9,642 nt of DNA from Deferribacterales bacterium UBA4806 (GTDB lineage: Bacteria; Chrysiogenota; Deferribacteres; Deferribacterales; UBA228), in NCBI GenBank assembly GCA_002402635.1, contig DHGE01000085.1, positions 1 to 9,642 on the forward strand, read 5' to 3'. This document shows, one piece after another, positions 6,432 through 9,642 of this stretch (positions within the stretch are counted from its first letter, which is position 1; each line of letters opens with the position of its first letter). Below the pieces are notes generated by a model. It worked only from the letters and a program-made list of their open reading frames with translations, did no database searches and was not told the origin of the DNA. The translations under genes and the position numbers were made by a program.

Positions 6432-7772
6432 ATGGCAAACATACTAGCATTGGACGTAGGCACAACAACTATTATTGGTCTTTTATATGATTCAGTTAAA
6501 AGTGATATTATAGAAATAGCTGAAAGTTTTCATAATAGCTTTATTGAACATGGTGAACCATTAAAATCTGAAATTAATCCTTTTGTACTATTAACTCAGG
6601 TTCAAAATGTTATAAATTACTTCAAAAGATATACTATAGAAGGCATCTCTTTGACTGGTCAAATGCATGGATTTGTTGTGCTTGATAAAGATTTCAGGCC
6701 TGTGAGTAACTTTATAACATGGATGGATAAAAGAGCACTAAATAAAAATAATAAAGGAAAAACATATTTAGAGGATTTTCTACAATTACTCGATTTTAAA
6801 CCAAAAAATTCTATGATTGGCTACATGGCTCCTAATCTATATGCCATGAAAAAATCAAGTGAATTACCAAAAAATGCATCCCACTTTGTTACAATTCATG
6901 ACTTTATTTCTCATGAATTATGTGGCAAAGCGATAATAGACCCGTCATTTGCTGAAAGCACAGGTTTTTTTGATAGTAATATAAATAAATGGGATGAAAA
7001 ACTTATTAACAAATGTGGTTTTTCATGTGAGCAATTCTCAGAGATACAGGATACCTCAACACGCATTGGTTACTATAAGAATATCCCTGTATTTGTTGGC
7101 TTGGGAGATAATCAAGCAAGTGTTTTGGGCTCCATTTCACAAATAGATGAAATGGCATTAATCAATTTAGGAACTGGTGGACAAGTTTCATTGGTATTAA
7201 CAAATGAAAATATTTCACCTGACGTAGAAACAAGAGTTTTTGTAGAAAGCAAGAAATTAGCGGTAGGAGTTACACTTTGTTCCGGAAAGGCTTATGAAAT
7301 CATGATGAGGTTTATAAAAGATATCGGTATAATTTATTTCAATAAATTGCTAGATGAAAAGGCTATTTATGCATTAATGGAAAAGAATATCAACTTTAAT
7401 ACTAACATGCGTTGTGAACCTACTTTTTTAGGTACAAGGGATAATCCAGATAAAGAGGGAAGCTTTTTTAATATAAATGTGAACAATTTTACTGTAGAAG
7501 ATTTTCTTGGCAGTCTATCTAAAGGTATTATAGAAGAATTATATCAACTTTACAAAAAAATTAATGTTAACAGAAAAATCATTGTTGCCTCAGGGGGTCT
7601 TGTTAAAAAAAGCTTAAATTTCCAAAAAATTATAAATACAATATTTGGCAAAGAATTATATCTCACTGGATGCAATCAGGAAGCAGCAATGGGAGCAGTT
7701 ATTTCAGCAGCAAAGGGTTTAAACATCATTGAATCCTTCAAAGATGCCAGCCAGTTTATAACATACAAATAA
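6432..7772 (+). CDS. FGGY-family carbohydrate kinase, sedoheptulokinase-like
   Basis: This 446-residue cytoplasmic kinase phosphorylates a sugar or polyol with ATP. FGGY landmarks run in order: L-D-V-G-T-T-T (7-13, phosphate loop), S-L-T-G-Q-M-H-G (73-80), T-W-M-D-K-R-A (96-102, sugar binding), G-L-G-D-N-Q-A-S with the catalytic base Asp226, N-L-G-T-G-G-Q (245-251), V-A-S-G-G-L-V (385-391) and C-N-Q-E-A-A-M-G-A (414-422). The G-Q-M-H-G box and P-T-F-L-G-T-R-D-N-P (330-339) with N-I about ten residues later resemble bacterial sedoheptulokinases more than xylulokinases or glycerol kinases, as I recall those families. The product might therefore be sedoheptulose 7-phosphate, but specificity is not proven. 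The ATG at 6432 starts the conserved strand directly. Upstream bases hold only a poor Shine-Dalgarno (GTGGGA, too close). It is divergent from the ROK kinase and may share its regulation. Confidence 0.82.
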   Translation: MANILALDVGTTTIIGLLYDSVKSDIIEIAESFHNSFIEHGEPLKSEINPFVLLTQVQNVINYFKRYTIEGISLTGQMHGFVVLDKDFRPVSNFITWMDKRALNKNNKGKTYLEDFLQLLDFKPKNSMIGYMAPNLYAMKKSSELPKNASHFVTIHDFISHELCGKAIIDPSFAESTGFFDSNINKWDEKLINKCGFSCEQFSEIQDTSTRIGYYKNIPVFVGLGDNQASVLGSISQIDEMALINLGTGGQVSLVLTNENISPDVETRVFVESKKLAVGVTLCSGKAYEIMMRFIKDIGIIYFNKLLDEKAIYALMEKNINFNTNMRCEPTFLGTRDNPDKEGSFFNINVNNFTVEDFLGSLSKGIIEELYQLYKKINVNRKIIVASGGLVKKSLNFQKIINTIFGKELYLTGCNQEAAMGAVISAAKGLNIIESFKDASQFITYK

Positions 7773-7809
7773 ACTAAATGAACAAATATTTACATTGCAT
7801 TGTTTTATT

Positions 7810-7837
7810 GCCGGTTAAATCCTGTTTATAACCCGGC
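7810..7837. terminator. Weak hairpin between convergent FGGY kinase and H-NOX genes
   Basis: GCCGG-TTA (7810-7817) can pair with TAA-C-CCGGC (7829-7837), a GC-rich five-pair base with one bulge and an 11-base loop. It stands out in AT-rich surroundings. It lies 38 bases after the kinase stop codon and is the only candidate terminator in the convergent gap. No convincing run of T follows on either strand, so it may be a weak or factor-assisted terminator or only an mRNA 3' end. Confidence 0.35.
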
Positions 7838-7882
7838 TATTGATTAATTGAAGAGCCCAGAGATTAGTAATTAAAAATATAT

Positions 7883-8431
7883 TTAATTATTTTCTGCTTT
7901 TAGCCTACTCTCTGCTGGAAAAATTATCCTTATTTTATTATTACCTGCCTTTGTGATTTGTAGGTTTTCTTTATAATATTTTCCAAGAGCTTTTACACAG
8001 GACAAACAGATATCAAAAAGGTTTCTTTGTGATTTATACTCCACATATAATGTATTATCATTCTCCCATTTAAAGTCAAATGATGGCGGATTTGCATCTT
8101 TAATGTTTGATGTTGCCATCTGGTGAATTTTGTTCATATTCATTATGGCTTCCCTTGCAGATTTGTGTTTCTTTAAGAAAAATCCATAACCAATTTTGTT
8201 AGCATAGTTGAATGTCCAGTTCTCTGCAAATAAATCCATTAATTTTTGCCAGCTCACATTTAAGATATCTGGCGCCATGTTAAAGGCAGCAATAACTTTA
8301 TCATCATTAACATTGCCACTATCCAACAAAATTGTTGGCAACTCACTGGCAACCCTTAATTCCTCCCACTTATCCATACCATACTCTTTTACTACAACTT
8401 CCTTTAAACAATTCACAATAGATCCTTTAAT
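7883..8431 (-). CDS. Stand-alone H-NOX (heme nitric oxide/oxygen-binding) sensor, with ATT start codon
   Basis: H-NOX proteins bind a b-type heme and sense NO or O2, usually signalling to a partner kinase, cyclase or chemoreceptor. With the start proposed here the protein has 182 residues, the size of a lone H-NOX domain. Family marks: N-terminus M-K-G-S-I-V-N-C-L; proximal heme ligand His103 in M-N-K-I-H; P-P at 115-116; and the heme-propionate motif Y-x-S-x-R at 132-136 (Y-K-S-Q-R). The position of the O2-stabilising distal Tyr140 of the Thermoanaerobacter (now Caldanaerobacter) protein is Ile141 here, and Trp9 is Leu, suggesting NO rather than O2 binding. The M-K-G start exists only if ATT (8431-8429) initiates. 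An in-frame TAG lies two codons upstream and AAGGAGGT lies five bases before ATT. The alternative, GTG at 8416, would remove five conserved residues. No signalling partner gene is visible. Confidence 0.9.
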   Translation of the reverse strand: MKGSIVNCLKEVVVKEYGMDKWEELRVASELPTILLDSGNVNDDKVIAAFNMAPDILNVSWQKLMDLFAENWTFNYANKIGYGFFLKKHKSAREAIMNMNKIHQMATSNIKDANPPSFDFKWENDNTLYVEYKSQRNLFDICLSCVKALGKYYKENLQITKAGNNKIRIIFPAESRLKAENN

Positions 8432-8436
8432 AGTCT

Positions 8437-8444
8437 ACCTCCTT
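8437..8444 (-). promoter_or_regulatory. Strong Shine-Dalgarno sequence that decides the H-NOX start
   Basis: Minus-strand AAGGAGGT is a complete match to the 16S rRNA tail and ends five bases before the ATT codon at 8431. It is about 20 bases from the GTG at 8416, too far to serve it. A second, weaker AAAGGA (8428-8423) could serve the GTG, but it overlaps the conserved M-K-G codons. Confidence 0.8.
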
Positions 8445-8473
8445 ATATCATTATAATATATTAAGATAGATTA

Positions 8474-8503
8474 TATATAATTATAATAATAATATTAGTT
8501 CAA
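8474..8503 (-). promoter_or_regulatory. Candidate promoter of the H-NOX gene
   Basis: On the minus strand TTGAAC (8503-8498) is followed after 18 bases by TATATA (8479-8474). The surrounding DNA is so AT-rich that several -10-like sequences overlap, so the exact pairing is uncertain. The rest of the 150-base gap (8432-8581) shows no gene and no terminator hairpin, only the short repeats noted separately. Read-through from the hydrogenase genes cannot be excluded. Confidence 0.3.
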
Positions 8504-8537
8504 TTGTAAATGTAATAATTGTAAAATATATGTAAAA
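8502..8537. repeat. Short direct repeats upstream of the H-NOX gene
   Basis: AATTGTAAA occurs at 8502-8510 and again at 8517-8525, with a related TATGTAAAA ending at 8537. The copies overlap or lie just upstream of the candidate H-NOX -35 box, where an activator or repressor could bind. In DNA this rich in A and T a chance origin is quite possible. Confidence 0.3.
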
Positions 8538-8581
8538 TTTTATACTAGTCTTATTTTATTTCATAGATATATATTAAATTA

Positions 8582-9031
8582 TTAATTATTTGCCAAAGTA
8601 TCAATAATTTTAGAGGCTTCTTCTGTGATTTTCTTTATATTTAATTCAGGTGAGAGACCTTCAGCATAATTCATATTTTTTGGTTGAATACCAAAAATGA
8701 ATATTTCAGGGACTTTCCCTAAAATTCTCAATATATCAGCTATTTTGCATATATTAATATCATGAGTTGATAATTGAAGATTTTCAAAAAATGTATCATT
8801 AATATTAAATAATTTTGTTTCTCCAACATTCCCACCAAAGTCAACAGCATCAATTATCAACACCCTCTTAAACCCTTGTAAGTAATGAAATATATTAAAG
8901 CCACCTTCTCCCCCGTCAATCATTTCTATGTTTTTATTAATATTCAATTTTTTAAGTTCATCAAGAATTATAATTCCAATAGCATCATCACCCCTTAAAG
9001 GGTTACCCAGTCCTATAATGCCAAGTTTCAT
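8582..9031 (-). CDS. NiFe hydrogenase C-terminal maturation endopeptidase (HyaD/HybD/HycI family)
   Basis: This cytoplasmic protease removes the C-terminal tail of the hydrogenase large subunit after nickel insertion, the last step in closing the active site. Its 149 residues are typical of the family. The N-terminal G-L-G-N-P-L-R-G-D-D-A-I-G (7-19) is the hallmark. By comparison with E. coli HybD (Glu16, Asp62, His93), the nickel-sensing residues should be Asp16, Asp61 in I-I-D-A-V-D, and His90 in S-T-H-D-I. A G-I-Q-P block (114-117) and L-S-P-E-L (126-130) fit the end of the fold. It begins three bases after the stop of the large-subunit gene, whose C-terminal D-P-C-x-x-C-x-x-H tail is its expected substrate. 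An AAGGTG ribosome site lies rather far (about 15 bases) upstream, so coupling to the previous gene is likely. Confidence 0.94.
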   Translation of the reverse strand: MKLGIIGLGNPLRGDDAIGIIILDELKKLNINKNIEMIDGGEGGFNIFHYLQGFKRVLIIDAVDFGGNVGETKLFNINDTFFENLQLSTHDINICKIADILRILGKVPEIFIFGIQPKNMNYAEGLSPELNIKKITEEASKIIDTLANN

Positions 9032-9034
9032 ATT

Positions 9035-9642
9035 TTATTTATAATTCACCTTCAAATAATGTGTTGAACATGATACACATGGATCATAAGCCCTGACCAA
9101 CATTTCAAGAGTTTGCTCAATTTCTTCTTTATTTTTTGAAATAATTGTAGGAGCAAGATATTCCATATCTTTTTGAATATTAGCATGATTCTGATTTGTT
9201 GGAATAACGCAATTTGCTTTAGTACAAATACCATTTTCATCGAAAGTATAATCATGAAACAAAATTCCTCTAGGAACTTCTACAGTACTAATGCCCCTAC
9301 CTGGTTTCACTTTTATATCAATTCGTTCATCAAATATATAATTGCCTAAAAGCATGTCAATAATAAATATTGAATCTTCCATAGAGTTAGCAATTTCCAC
9401 AAGCTGAGCAATTGTGTTCATAAATGGATTATAACAAGGAGATATTAAATTAGCTCTTTTAGCTATATTTTTTGCTAAATCATGTAAATGATTACAATTC
9501 AGATTAAATCTCGCTAATGCTCCTACCATATATGCATCTCTATTGTGCTTTGTATATTTTGCTGTAGAATGTTCAACAGTGTATTCATTAACTATATTTT
9601 CATAATCTTCCATTTTGAGTTTGCCTGTATCACTTGAAAAAA
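9035..9642 (-). CDS. NiFe hydrogenase large subunit, group 3-like, C-terminal part (5' end outside window)
   Basis: The frame stays open from the TAA at 9037-9035 to the window edge (about 202 codons), so the ATG at 9613 is internal and the gene begins beyond 9642. The C-terminus is R-A-Y-D-P-C-V-S-C-S-T-H followed by seven residues. The two Cys bind the Ni-Fe centre, and the endopeptidase cuts after the His, releasing a short tail. Upstream, V-P-R-G-I-L-F-H-D-Y with F-D-E-N-G-I and A-N-C-V-I-P-T-N-Q-N is the pattern of cytoplasmic group 3 enzymes (F420-non-reducing, sulfhydrogenase or NAD(P)-linked types). Uptake and group 4 enzymes differ here. The subgroup cannot be decided without the N-terminal half (L1 CxxC motif) and the partner subunits, which should lie to the right. 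The maturation protease gene follows immediately. Confidence 0.93.
   Translation of the reverse strand, partial: FSSDTGKLKMEDYENIVNEYTVEHSTAKYTKHNRDAYMVGALARFNLNCNHLHDLAKNIAKRANLISPCYNPFMNTIAQLVEIANSMEDSIFIIDMLLGNYIFDERIDIKVKPGRGISTVEVPRGILFHDYTFDENGICTKANCVIPTNQNHANIQKDMEYLAPTIISKNKEEIEQTLEMLVRAYDPCVSCSTHYLKVNYK

Noticed and set aside
7868..7889. Inverted repeat TAATTAAA/TTTAATTA as a terminator
   Set aside because: It consists only of A-T pairs and overlaps the H-NOX stop codon; such repeats are expected by chance in this AT-rich DNA.
7883..8416. H-NOX starting at GTG 8416
   Set aside because: It removes the conserved M-K-G-x-I residues and is badly spaced from the strong AAGGAGGT; only the weaker AAAGGA would serve it.
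9035..9613. A complete 192-residue protein starting at ATG 9613
   Set aside because: The frame continues open to the window edge, and the protein is clearly only the C-terminal portion of a hydrogenase large subunit.

Overview
The window is AT-rich throughout and reads as chromosomal DNA of a low-GC anaerobic bacterium. The anaerobic inference rests on a group-3-type (cytoplasmic) NiFe hydrogenase and its maturation protease at the right edge. A stand-alone H-NOX nitric-oxide-sensor gene fits a life that meets nitrogen oxides. The phylum cannot be fixed from the sequence alone; Deferribacterota-like or other low-GC thermophile/anaerobe lineages are a guess. Stop codons are TAA and TGA in the standard code. 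I see no mobile element, tRNA, rRNA or CRISPR.

Layout. Positions 1-1065 (+) hold the C-terminal part of an endonuclease/exonuclease/phosphatase-type protein, overlapped by a GNAT acetyltransferase gene. They meet, one base apart, the end of a leftward cluster (1067-5331, -): secreted esterase, NlpC/P60 lipoprotein-like peptidase, carA and mltG. Successive genes in it overlap, by 4 bases at the last two junctions, so it is almost surely one transcript mixing cell-envelope functions with carbamoyl-phosphate synthesis. Upstream lies a ROK-family sugar kinase (5412-6314, -). Across a 117-bp divergent promoter region is an FGGY carbohydrate kinase resembling sedoheptulokinases (6432-7772, +), which ends facing the H-NOX gene.

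The right side (7883-9642, -) reads hydrogenase large subunit (cut by the edge), its C-terminal processing protease, then H-NOX. The H-NOX gene is the most notable item. Its conserved N-terminus (M-K-G-x-I-V) can be read only if translation starts at an ATT codon (8431-8429). That codon sits at ideal spacing behind a strong Shine-Dalgarno sequence and two codons after an in-frame stop. An ORF caller using only ATG, GTG or TTG clips the protein by five residues. The protein keeps the heme-ligand His and the YxSxR motif but has Ile where O2-binding H-NOX proteins have a distal Tyr, pointing to NO sensing rather than O2 sensing.
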